This document shows positions 1 to 5,405 of a DNA stretch of 7,286 bases, in pieces (within the stretch, counting starts at the first letter, position 1; each line of letters begins with the position of its first letter). The position numbers and the translations under genes are program-made. The DNA is from Clostridiales bacterium (GTDB lineage Bacteria; Bacillota; Clostridia; Oscillospirales; Oscillospiraceae): NCBI GenBank assembly GCA_019415645.1, contig DXYV01000073.1, positions 1-7,286 on the forward strand. The letters run 5' to 3'. Below the pieces are notes generated by a model. The model was not told where the DNA came from. It was given only the letters and a program-made list of their open reading frames with translations, and did no database searches.

Positions 1-1810
1 AGTTTTCCTCATCCAGCTTCAGCACCGCCATAAACGCCTCCGTCGGCATCTGCACACTGCCCAGGCTGCGCATCTTTTTCTTGCCTTCTTTCTGCTTTTC
101 CAGCAGCTTCTTCTTCCGGGTGATGTCGCCGCCGTAGCACTTGGCCAGCACGTCCTTGCGCAGAGCCTTGATGGTCTCCCGGGCGATGATCTTCCCGCCG
201 ATGGCCGCCTGGATGGGCACCTCGAACATCTGGCGGGGGATGTTCTCCTTGAGCTTTTCGCACATACGGCGGGCCCGGGGATAGGCCTTGTCCTTGTGGG
301 CGATGAAGCTCAGGGCGTCCACCTGGTCGCCGTTGAGCAGCAGGTCCACCTTCACCAGCTCGGAGGGGCGGTAGCCCGCCAGCTCGTAGTCCAGGGAGGC
401 GTAGCCCTTGGTACGGGCCTTCAGCGCGTCGAAAAAGTCATAGATGATCTCGCCCAGGGGCATCAGATAGTGCAGCTCCACCAGATTGGTATCCAGATAC
501 TGCATGTCCTTGAACTCGCCCCGGCGCTCCTGACACATGGGCATGATGTTGCCCACATAATCCGGGGGCGAGATAATGGACACCTTGGCATAGGGCTCCC
601 GGGCCTCGGTAATGGTGCCCGGATCGGGGTAGTTGTGGGGGTTGTCCACCTTGACCACCGTGCCGTCGGTCTTGGTCACCTCATAGATGACCGAGGGCAG
701 GGTGGTCACCAGGTCCAGGTCAAATTCCCGCTCCAGCCGCTCCTGGATGATCTCCATGTGGAGCATCCCCAAAAAGCCGCAGCGGAAGCCGAAGCCCAGG
801 GCGATGGAGGACTCGGGCTCGAAGGTCAGGGCGGCGTCGTTGAGCTGGAGCTTCTCCAGCGCGTCCCGCAGGTCGGGGTACTTGGAGCCGTCCTCGGTGT
901 AGACGCCGCAGTAGACCATGGACTGCACCGGCCGGTAGCCGGGCAGGGGCTCGGCGGCCGGCTGTTCCGTGCCGGTGACCGTATCGCCCACCCGGGTGTC
1001 CTTCACATTCTTGATGGAGGCGGTAAACCAGCCCACCTCACCGGCAATGAGCTCGCCGGCGGACTCCATGCCCAGGGGACGCAGATAACCGCAGTCCAGC
1101 ACCGTATATTGGGCGCCGGAGGCCATGAGCTTCACATTCATTCCCTTTTTCAGGGTGCCCTCCATGACGCGGAAGTAGACAATGACGCCCAGGTAGGGGT
1201 CGTACTGGCTGTCGAAGATGAGGGCCCGCAGGGGAGCCGACGGGTCGCCCTTGGGGGCGGGGATGTTCTGGACGATGTCCTCCAGCACGGCGTGGATGTT
1301 GATTCCCATTTTGGCGGAGATCTCGGGCGCGTCCTCGGCGGGCAAACCGATGATGTCCTCGATCTCCTGCTTGGCCCGGGCGGGATCGGCGGCGGGCAGG
1401 TCGATCTTGTTGATGACCGGGCGGATCTCCAGATCGTGTTCCAGGGCCAGATAGGTGTTGGCCAGGGTCTGGGCCTCCACGCCCTGGGCCGCGTCCACCA
1501 CCAGCACCGCGCCCTCGCAGGCGGCCAGGGAGCGGGAGACCTCATAGTTGAAGTCCACATGGCCCGGCGTGTCAATGAGGTTGAGCTCGTAGGTCTGGCC
1601 GTCGTCCGCCTCGTAGGACAGCTTGACCGCCCGGGCCTTAATGGTGATGCCCCGCTCCCGCTCCAGGTCCATGTTGTCCAGGAGCTGGGACTCCATCTGC
1701 CGCTGCTCTACCGCACCGCAGGCCTCGATCAGCCGGTCGGAGAGCGTGGATTTTCCGTGGTCGATGTGGGCGATAATGGAAAAATTTCGGATTTTGCTTT
1801 GGTCTGTCAT
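1..1810 (-). CDS. lepA: Elongation factor 4 (LepA), translational GTPase, 3' end cut by window edge
   Basis: LepA/EF-4 is a ribosome-binding GTPase of the EF-G family that acts on stalled or mistranslocated ribosomes and in 30S biogenesis. Reading leftwards from the ATG at 1810-1808 gives 603 uninterrupted codons to the edge. All G motifs are visible: AHIDHGKS (residues 14-21), RERGITIKA (51-59), DTPGHVDF (80-87), NKID (134-137) and SAKMG (165-169). The LepA-specific C-terminal domain includes CYGGDITRKKKLLEKQKEGK near the end. By family comparison (about 600-610 aa) only a few residues and the stop are missing. The start is supported by GGAGG at 1824-1820, 9 nt upstream, and by the usual short N-terminus before the P-loop. 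No clear promoter is visible upstream. It reads away from the XRE gene at 2325-2534 and shares no obvious function with its neighbours in the window. Confidence 0.97.
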   Translation of the reverse strand, partial: MTDQSKIRNFSIIAHIDHGKSTLSDRLIEACGAVEQRQMESQLLDNMDLERERGITIKARAVKLSYEADDGQTYELNLIDTPGHVDFNYEVSRSLAACEGAVLVVDAAQGVEAQTLANTYLALEHDLEIRPVINKIDLPAADPARAKQEIEDIIGLPAEDAPEISAKMGINIHAVLEDIVQNIPAPKGDPSAPLRALIFDSQYDPYLGVIVYFRVMEGTLKKGMNVKLMASGAQYTVLDCGYLRPLGMESAGELIAGEVGWFTASIKNVKDTRVGDTVTGTEQPAAEPLPGYRPVQSMVYCGVYTEDGSKYPDLRDALEKLQLNDAALTFEPESSIALGFGFRCGFLGMLHMEIIQERLEREFDLDLVTTLPSVIYEVTKTDGTVVKVDNPHNYPDPGTITEAREPYAKVSIISPPDYVGNIMPMCQERRGEFKDMQYLDTNLVELHYLMPLGEIIYDFFDALKARTKGYASLDYELAGYRPSELVKVDLLLNGDQVDALSFIAHKDKAYPRARRMCEKLKENIPRQMFEVPIQAAIGGKIIARETIKALRKDVLAKCYGGDITRKKKLLEKQKEGKKKMRSLGSVQMPTEAFMAVLKLDEEN

Positions 1811-1841
1811 AAACGAATACCTCCGTTGCGGGAAATCCAGC

Positions 1842-1857
1842 CGGGGCCGCGGCCCCG
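1842..1857. repeat. 16-bp perfect GC palindrome upstream of lepA
   Basis: CGGGGCCGCGGCCCCG is exactly self-complementary. It lies 31-47 bases upstream of the lepA start, probably inside its 5' leader. As RNA it could form a short stem or as DNA a protein site. No function can be assigned. Confidence 0.6.
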
Positions 1858-1969
1858 TGGAATGTTGGTCCTTTTCTGCGGTTTCCGGTGGCCTGCGGCC
1901 CTGGATCACGCGGTTGGTAGGGTCCAAAAATACGCCTGGCCTGGTACGGTGCGGAACGCCTCCCGTAGG

Positions 1970-1989
1970 GGCGGATGCCCACATCCGCC
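1970..1989. repeat. 8-bp stem, 4-nt loop hairpin (GGCGGATG/CATCCGCC)
   Basis: GGCGGATG (1970-1977) pairs perfectly with CATCCGCC (1982-1989) around the loop CCCA. It is preceded by CCCGTAGG and followed on the plus strand by TTTTCCCC. From memory this GTAGGGGCGGATGCCCACATCCGCC-type element is a common dispersed intergenic repeat in Oscillospiraceae genomes; that is recollection, not a search. The short TTTT after the stem makes a weak plus-strand terminator conceivable, but no plus-strand gene ends nearby. Confidence 0.65.
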
Positions 1990-2127
1990 TTTTCCCCCGT
2001 CCCGTCCGCAGGCGGTTTCCCGGGGGGTTACATCCAATAAGGGGGCCGCAGCCTCGTCCTCACAAACTTCGGCCCGCTCCGTCCGCCTGTACGGCGAACA
2101 TCCGCTCCCCTTCGTTGCTCGTCCTCC

Positions 2128-2155
2128 CCCAACGGAAACGGCCGTTTCCGTTGGG
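2128..2155. repeat. 28-bp perfect palindrome
   Basis: The 14 bases at 2128-2141 are the exact reverse complement of 2142-2155, with arm core CCCAACGGAAACGG and no unpaired centre. It stands in the middle of the gene-free stretch. It could extrude as a cruciform or fold as a hairpin in either transcript. There is no T-tract on either side, so it is not a standard terminator. Confidence 0.75.
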
Positions 2156-2201
2156 AAAGGAGCCGCAGCGAAATAAGTGAGCTTTCCCCGTTAGGCGGAA
2201 G

Positions 2202-2233
2202 CAAACGCTATGCAGCTTGCGGCGACGCGTTTG
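2202..2233. repeat. Imperfect hairpin CAAACGC/GCGTTTG
   Basis: CAAACGC (2202-2208) pairs with GCGTTTG (2227-2233) over an 18-nt loop. It belongs to the same run of intergenic palindromes and probably to the same composite repeat as the elements on either side. No function is evident. Confidence 0.45.
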
Positions 2234-2250
2234 GTCGGTGGGGGGTGGTC

Positions 2251-2286
2251 CTTAGGAGGGGGGAAATCGAAATCCCCCCGCCTAAG
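2251..2286. repeat. Hairpin with CTTAGG and six-G arms
   Basis: CTTAGG (2251-2256) pairs with CCTAAG (2281-2286). After one mismatch, GGGGGG (2258-2263) pairs with CCCCCC (2274-2279), closing a 10-nt loop. The stem is strong, but neither strand has a following T-tract. It lies 39 bases past the stop of the minus-strand XRE gene and may help end or stabilise that transcript, but is more probably a dispersed repeat. Confidence 0.6.
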
Positions 2287-2296
2287 CGCGTCTTTG

Positions 2297-2324
2297 GGTA
2301 CTTTCTGCGCGAACAGAAAGTACC
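2297..2324. repeat. 11-bp stem hairpin abutting the XRE gene stop codon
   Basis: GGTACTTTCTG (2297-2307) pairs perfectly with CAGAAAGTACC (2314-2324) around the loop CGCGAA. The last base directly touches the TAA stop (2327-2325) of the minus-strand XRE gene. Position suggests a 3'-end processing or stability element, or a Rho-independent-like terminator lacking its U-tract (the minus strand continues CAAAGA). From memory this motif is a frequent intergenic repeat in Oscillospiraceae, so it may be present only as a repeat copy. Confidence 0.65.
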
Positions 2325-2534
2325 TTACCGATCATCCGTGCGGCCGGTCAAATAATCCAGCGAAACTTCAAAATAATCCGCCAATTTCAAAAGCCCCTCA
2401 TAATCCGGCCGGTTTTTTCCGCTCTCATAATTATGCACCGACCACCGGCTGACCCCCAAGTACTCCGCCAGGGTCTGCTGGGAAATTTTTTTTGCGGTCC
2501 GCAGCTGAATCAGCCGCTCTTCAAAGGTTGCCAT
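2325..2534 (-). CDS. Small XRE-family helix-turn-helix regulator
   Basis: The 69-aa protein is almost entirely one HTH_3/Cro-CI-type DNA-binding domain (residues about 7-61). The core KKISQQTLAEYLGVSRWSVH spans residues 15-34, followed by NYESGKNRPD and the typical end LLKLADYFEVSLDYLTGR. No room remains for a sensor or oligomerisation domain, so it is a minimal phage-repressor-like regulator that should act as a dimer on DNA. Start ATG 2534-2532 has GAGGTG (2545-2540) upstream. It is divergent from the 81-aa gene at 2621. GTGAG/CTCAC repeats in the shared promoter region are its likely operators, implying autoregulation and control of the neighbour (inference). The coding sequence is visibly more A/T-rich than lepA, which may indicate horizontal or phage-like origin. 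The family is clear; the target is not proven. Confidence 0.92.
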   Translation of the reverse strand: MATFEERLIQLRTAKKISQQTLAEYLGVSRWSVHNYESGKNRPDYEGLLKLADYFEVSLDYLTGRTDDR

Positions 2535-2562
2535 ATGTCACCTCACAATTACGCTTGACAAA

Positions 2563-2577
2563 GTGAGTATATCTCAC
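2563..2577. promoter_or_regulatory. Operator O1, GTGAG-N5-CTCAC
   Basis: GTGAGTATATCTCAC is an inverted repeat with 5-bp arms, filling the promoter spacer exactly between -35 and -10. A dimeric XRE repressor bound here would exclude RNA polymerase. It also overlaps the candidate -10 of the divergent XRE gene, so one site could control both directions. Binding by the adjacent XRE protein is inferred from position. Confidence 0.65.
2566..2571 (-). promoter_or_regulatory. Candidate -10 box of the small XRE gene
   Basis: On the minus strand 2571-2566 reads TATACT, a good -10 match. It would start transcription near 2559, about 25 nt before the ATG at 2534. No good -35 is found at 16-18 bp, so this is weaker than the opposing promoter. 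It overlaps operator O1. Confidence 0.35.
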
Positions 2578-2587
2578 TATAATAATG

Positions 2588-2603
2588 GTGAGTTAAATTT
2601 CAC
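2588..2603. promoter_or_regulatory. Operator O2, second GTGA...TCAC site
   Basis: GTGAGTTAAATTTCAC repeats the GTGAG half-site exactly 25 bp after O1 and ends in TCAC. It covers the predicted start point (about 2590). Together O1 and O2 bracket the -10 box. A further isolated CTCAC sits at 2542-2546 beside the XRE ribosome binding site. Paired operators 25 bp apart would allow cooperative repression; this is inference. Confidence 0.55.
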
Positions 2604-2620
2604 ATCAGGGGGTCAATTTT

Positions 2621-2866
2621 ATGACGATAATTGAAAAACTACAATGGTTCTCCAGCGAAGAAGGCCTCTCCGCCCTGCTCCAGTCCCGCGTGAGCGCCAT
2701 GGAGCCCTACCTCGCCCAGATTCAGGCCGCCTTCGGCCTGGACTTTGTGGACAAGCTCCTGGACGCCGACGGCGCACGCCTCTCCGCTGAGGTGGACGGC
2801 GCCTATCTGCGGGGCTTTCTGGATTCCTTCCGCCTGTGGATGGAGGTCCTCTCCGCCCGGCCGTGA
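2621..2866 (+). CDS. 81-aa protein of unknown function, partner of the divergent XRE regulator
   Basis: I do not recognise this protein with confidence. It is short, acidic and predicted mostly helical, with no signal peptide, transmembrane segment, cysteine pair or catalytic motif. The C-terminal stretch YLRGFLDSFRLWMEVL (about residues 62-77) is amphipathic. It recalls the GFRLG...MxEVL ending of short uncharacterised Firmicute proteins (DUF6809-like), but this is only a resemblance. AGGGGG (2607-2612) lies 8 nt before the ATG, and a perfect sigma-A promoter with two operators precedes it, which strongly supports that it is real and regulated. Its G/C-rich third positions also fit local coding sequence. 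Its TGA stop (2864-2866) directly abuts the stop of the convergent gene at 2867. The divergent XRE gene is its probable repressor. A toxin-antitoxin or phage-remnant role is possible but unproven. Confidence 0.8.
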   Translation: MTIIEKLQWFSSEEGLSALLQSRVSAMEPYLAQIQAAFGLDFVDKLLDADGARLSAEVDGAYLRGFLDSFRLWMEVLSARP

Positions 2867-3916
2867 TCAGCCTGTGTGCTGCGCGAACAATTCCTCATAA
2901 TCATACCCGGTCACGACCTCTCTCAGGTGGTCCAGGTAATGCTGGTAATTGTCCCAGGTCAGCAAAAAGGCCTCCCCCATCATCCACTCGCTGAGCTGGC
3001 GGTCTATGACGCCGGAGCAGTGGATGTGGTCGGTGTAGTTGCCCAGGTCGGTGATGATCTGCTCCCGGCCCATAAAGAAGTGTACCTTTATATTATCATA
3101 TTCCAGCAGCTTTTGCACGGCGTAATCCAGCGCGGAGAGCATGGCCTCCAGCTTTCCCTCCCGGATGGTCCGGTCCCAGTACAGGATGGAGTAAGGGGAG
3201 AAAAAGATCGTAAATTCCACGTCGGGGTGCTCCGTGGCCCAGCGGTCTACCACCGCCAGATTTTCGTCCACCGCCTCGTAATAGGCGTCGGCGGGGAGCT
3301 GGGTCTCGCTGCGCTCCGGCCGTTCATAGGTGCTGATGGCCTGCCAGGCGGAGAAAATATAGTCCCCGTCCCAGACGTAGGCGTCGTCCAGCGCGCGGGT
3401 GTTGCCCTGCCGCCGCTGCCACAGCACATTGAGGCACTCCAGGTAGACATCCTTATTGAGGAAGTATTGCACGTCGTTCAGGGGATTGTCGTCATAGAGC
3501 CAGCCGGGCAGGTCCACCGTCCGCTCCGCGTCAGAGCGGACCAGAATATTGGCGTCCAGGCCGAAATAGACCGCCCGGATGTCCGGATGGGTGCGGAAGG
3601 CCAGGGAGAGGGCGGTGTCGAAATCAGACAGATAGCCGTCCCGGTAGGCGATCTTGATGGTCTGGCCGCCGGTGAGTTCATCGAACCAGGAGGCCCGGTA
3701 GTTGCACACCAGGGAGGTGCCCATCAGCACCGTGTCATACTCCAGGTTGCGGATCATGCCCGGATTTTCATAGCGCTCGTTCTCAAAAACCTCTGCGTCC
3801 CCGGGCGTATGGAACTGGAAAAAGGGGTCTACCAGCACCACCAGCGCGGCCAGCGACGCCAGCAGCACCAGCGACACGGCCAGCACCGCGCAGACAAAGC
3901 GTTTCATGAGATTCAT
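2867..3916 (-). CDS. Membrane-anchored SGNH/DltD/AlgJ-like protein, partner of MBOAT acyltransferase
   Basis: The 349-aa protein begins with one hydrophobic segment (about residues 6-29) followed by VDPFFQFHTP, typical of signal-anchored extracytoplasmic partners of MBOAT acyltransferases. An SGNH-hydrolase-like layout is visible: GTS (66-68) with Ser68 as candidate nucleophile, a GLDAN block (119-123), FFSPYS (239-243), and DHIH (296-299) supplying the candidate Asp296/His299 pair. In characterised systems (AlgI/AlgJ-AlgX, PatA/PatB, DltB/DltD) such a protein works outside the membrane to move an acyl group onto a glycan or teichoic acid. Here it is translated 12 nt after the MBOAT stop, with AAGGGGG upstream of ATG 3916-3914; Met4 is an alternative start. 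It is the last gene of the operon. Family membership is clear from layout and context; the acceptor polymer is unknown, and the sequence is not close enough to DltD to claim D-alanylation. Confidence 0.85.
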   Translation of the reverse strand: MNLMKRFVCAVLAVSLVLLASLAALVVLVDPFFQFHTPGDAEVFENERYENPGMIRNLEYDTVLMGTSLVCNYRASWFDELTGGQTIKIAYRDGYLSDFDTALSLAFRTHPDIRAVYFGLDANILVRSDAERTVDLPGWLYDDNPLNDVQYFLNKDVYLECLNVLWQRRQGNTRALDDAYVWDGDYIFSAWQAISTYERPERSETQLPADAYYEAVDENLAVVDRWATEHPDVEFTIFFSPYSILYWDRTIREGKLEAMLSALDYAVQKLLEYDNIKVHFFMGREQIITDLGNYTDHIHCSGVIDRQLSEWMMGEAFLLTWDNYQHYLDHLREVVTGYDYEELFAQHTG

Positions 3917-3928
3917 GGCGCAGCCCCC

Positions 3929-5386
3929 TTAAAAGTTGACATACAGGAAGGTGGATACGCCGGAGAAGGAGACCACCGACCACACCAGCGCCGCCACGCA
4001 CACCACGGCTTTCCAGGGCGTGGGGCGGAAGTGCTCCGCCTGCCGGATGGGATTGGGCACCAGCAGACACAGGGCCAGGGCGGCGGGGAACACCAGCAGA
4101 GGCAGGGCGCGGCCGAGGACCGCGGCCGCCCCGGGCAGCGCCTGTCCCAGCAGCTCCAGGCCCTTGGCGGCCTCCGGCAGCAGCAGGGAGGAGCAGAAGC
4201 CCGCCGAAGGCAGGTAGGGCGTAAACTGGAACACCGCCCCCAGCAGGGCGTTGGCCTGGTCCACGGTGGGGGCCCGGAAGTAGACCCACGCCACATTGAC
4301 AAACACAAAGGTCAGCAGCCAGCCCAGCCAGCGGGGGAGGGTCACCTTTCCCCGGAGCAGGCGCTCCACCACCATGGCCCCGCCGTGAAGAGCGCCCCAC
4401 AGCAGGAAGCCCCAGCCCGCGCCGTGCCACAGGCCGGACAGGAGAAAGATGATCATGATGTTGCCGCAGGTGCGGCCCAGGCCCTTCCGGTTGCCGCCCA
4501 GCGGGATGTAGACGCAGGTGCGGAAAAACCGGGTGAGGGTGATGTGCCAGCGGCTCCAGAAGTCGGACACCGACACCGCCCGGTAGGGGGAGTCAAAGTT
4601 GCGGGGCAGGTCGAAGCCCAGCATTTTGGCGATGCCCCAGGCCATATCACAGTAGCCGGAGAAGTCAAAGTAGAGCTGAAGGGTATAGGCCAGAATGGTC
4701 AGCACCGCGTCGCTGGAGGAGAGCTGGCCGACCAGCGCAAAGCCGTAGTCGGCCGCGCCGCCCAGCGTGTCGGCGATAAGCACCTTTTTGAACAGGCCCA
4801 GGGAAAAGCAGTACAGCCCCTTGGCCAGATTTTCCCAGGTCAGCCGGCGGCAAGCCGGGTCGCGGAACTGGAGGACCATCTCCCCGGGCCGGGTAATGGG
4901 TCCGGAGGACACCGTGGGAAAGAAGGTCAGCCACAGGGCAAATTCGTCCGGACGCAGGGCGTCCAGCTCCCCATGGTAACAGTCCCGCAGGTAAAAAATC
5001 TGCTGGAAGGTGACAAAGGACAGGCCCAGGGGCAGGGACAGGCTCAGTACGGAAAAGCCGGTGCCCAGCAGGGCGTTGAGGTTATCCAGGAAAAAGCCGC
5101 TGTACTTGAACCGGACCAGCACCGCCAGCAGCAGGGCTGCCCCAAGGACCAGCAGGCCCTTCCGCCAGGCGGGGCGGCGCAGCATGAGCCGGCCCAGCAG
5201 CCAGGTGACCAGTCCCTCGCCCACCAGCAGGAGCAAAGCCAGCCAGGAGCTGTACCCGTAAAAGACCAGTCCGGCCGCCAGCAGCCACAGCCGCTGGGGC
5301 CGCGGACCGGCGCAGCGGCCCAGCAGCTGCCAGCCGGCCAGCACGACCAGCAGAAAGCCCAGGAACAGATAGGATTGGAAATTCAT
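3929..5386 (-). CDS. MBOAT-family membrane O-acyltransferase (AlgI/PatA-like)
   Basis: The 485-aa polytopic membrane protein carries the full set of AlgI/DltB-type MBOAT motifs. These include PLGLSFVTFQQIFYLRD (119-135), FFPTVSSGPITR (155-166), LQLYFDFSGYCDMAWG (236-251), NFDSPYRAVSVSDFWSRWHI (263-282), YIPLGGNRKG (293-302) and LSGLWHGAGWGFLLWG (316-331). Candidate catalytic histidines are His281 and His321. The C-terminus FLYVNF matches the family's aromatic ending. About ten or more hydrophobic segments are visible. The family passes an acyl group, usually acetyl, across the membrane for O-acylation of extracellular polysaccharide, peptidoglycan or teichoic acid. AGGAGG (5400-5395) lies 8 nt before ATG 5386-5384. 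It sits between the XRE regulator (19-nt gap) and the SGNH partner (12-nt gap), so co-expression is expected. No dltA, dltC or alginate genes are visible, so an AlgI-type acetyltransferase for an unknown surface glycan is the best reading. Confidence 0.95.
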   Translation of the reverse strand: MNFQSYLFLGFLLVVLAGWQLLGRCAGPRPQRLWLLAAGLVFYGYSSWLALLLLVGEGLVTWLLGRLMLRRPAWRKGLLVLGAALLLAVLVRFKYSGFFLDNLNALLGTGFSVLSLSLPLGLSFVTFQQIFYLRDCYHGELDALRPDEFALWLTFFPTVSSGPITRPGEMVLQFRDPACRRLTWENLAKGLYCFSLGLFKKVLIADTLGGAADYGFALVGQLSSSDAVLTILAYTLQLYFDFSGYCDMAWGIAKMLGFDLPRNFDSPYRAVSVSDFWSRWHITLTRFFRTCVYIPLGGNRKGLGRTCGNIMIIFLLSGLWHGAGWGFLLWGALHGGAMVVERLLRGKVTLPRWLGWLLTFVFVNVAWVYFRAPTVDQANALLGAVFQFTPYLPSAGFCSSLLLPEAAKGLELLGQALPGAAAVLGRALPLLVFPAALALCLLVPNPIRQAEHFRPTPWKAVVCVAALVWSVVSFSGVSTFLYVNF

Positions 5387-5405
5387 TGCCTCGCCCTCCT
5401 GGCGT

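Larger units (their letters stand above)
1811..2324. other. Gene-free, palindrome-rich intergenic stretch
   Basis: No convincing gene lies between the lepA start and the stop of the small XRE gene. Apart from the lepA ribosome binding site (1820-1824), the stretch consists mainly of inverted repeats, listed separately at 1842-1857, 1970-1989, 2128-2155, 2202-2233, 2251-2286 and 2297-2324. From memory, motifs such as the GTAGGGGCGGATG...CATCCGCC hairpin and the GGTACTTTCTG...CAGAAAGTACC hairpin recur between genes in Oscillospiraceae genomes, so I infer a composite of dispersed non-coding repeats. No T-tract follows any hairpin, so none is a canonical intrinsic terminator. I see no clear -35/-10 pair for lepA here. 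Confidence 0.7.
2555..2583 (+). promoter_or_regulatory. Perfect-consensus sigma-A promoter for the 81-aa gene
   Basis: TTGACA (2555-2560), a 17-bp spacer (2561-2577) and TATAAT (2578-2583) match the housekeeping consensus at every position with ideal spacing. Transcription should begin near 2590, giving a leader of about 31 nt before the ATG at 2621. A promoter this strong is normally silent only if repressed, which fits the operators placed in its spacer and at its start point. Confidence 0.88.

Noticed and set aside
296..2176. 626-codon open frame on the plus strand opposite lepA and into the intergenic repeats
   Set aside because: Same register shadow: it is codon-aligned with lepA, whose GTPase motifs are all on the minus strand. 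The product is low-complexity and its tail runs through palindromic repeats.
2251..2324. Tandem hairpins as intrinsic terminators of the small XRE gene
   Set aside because: Neither stem is followed by a U-tract on the minus strand, so they are kept as repeats with only a possible 3'-end role.
1842..2324. CRISPR array or tandem repeat
   Set aside because: The palindromes differ in sequence and spacing. There is no repeated unit with regular spacers and no cas gene.
2210..2452. 80-codon plus-strand frame across the repeat region and the XRE gene
   Set aside because: It runs through two hairpins and antisense to a clear XRE gene, with no ribosome binding site or recognisable sequence.
2867..5386. 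dlt operon (DltB/DltD) for D-alanylation of teichoic acids
   Set aside because: No dltA ligase or dltC carrier gene is adjacent, and the SGNH protein is not closely DltD-like. An AlgI/PatA-type O-acylation pair fits better.
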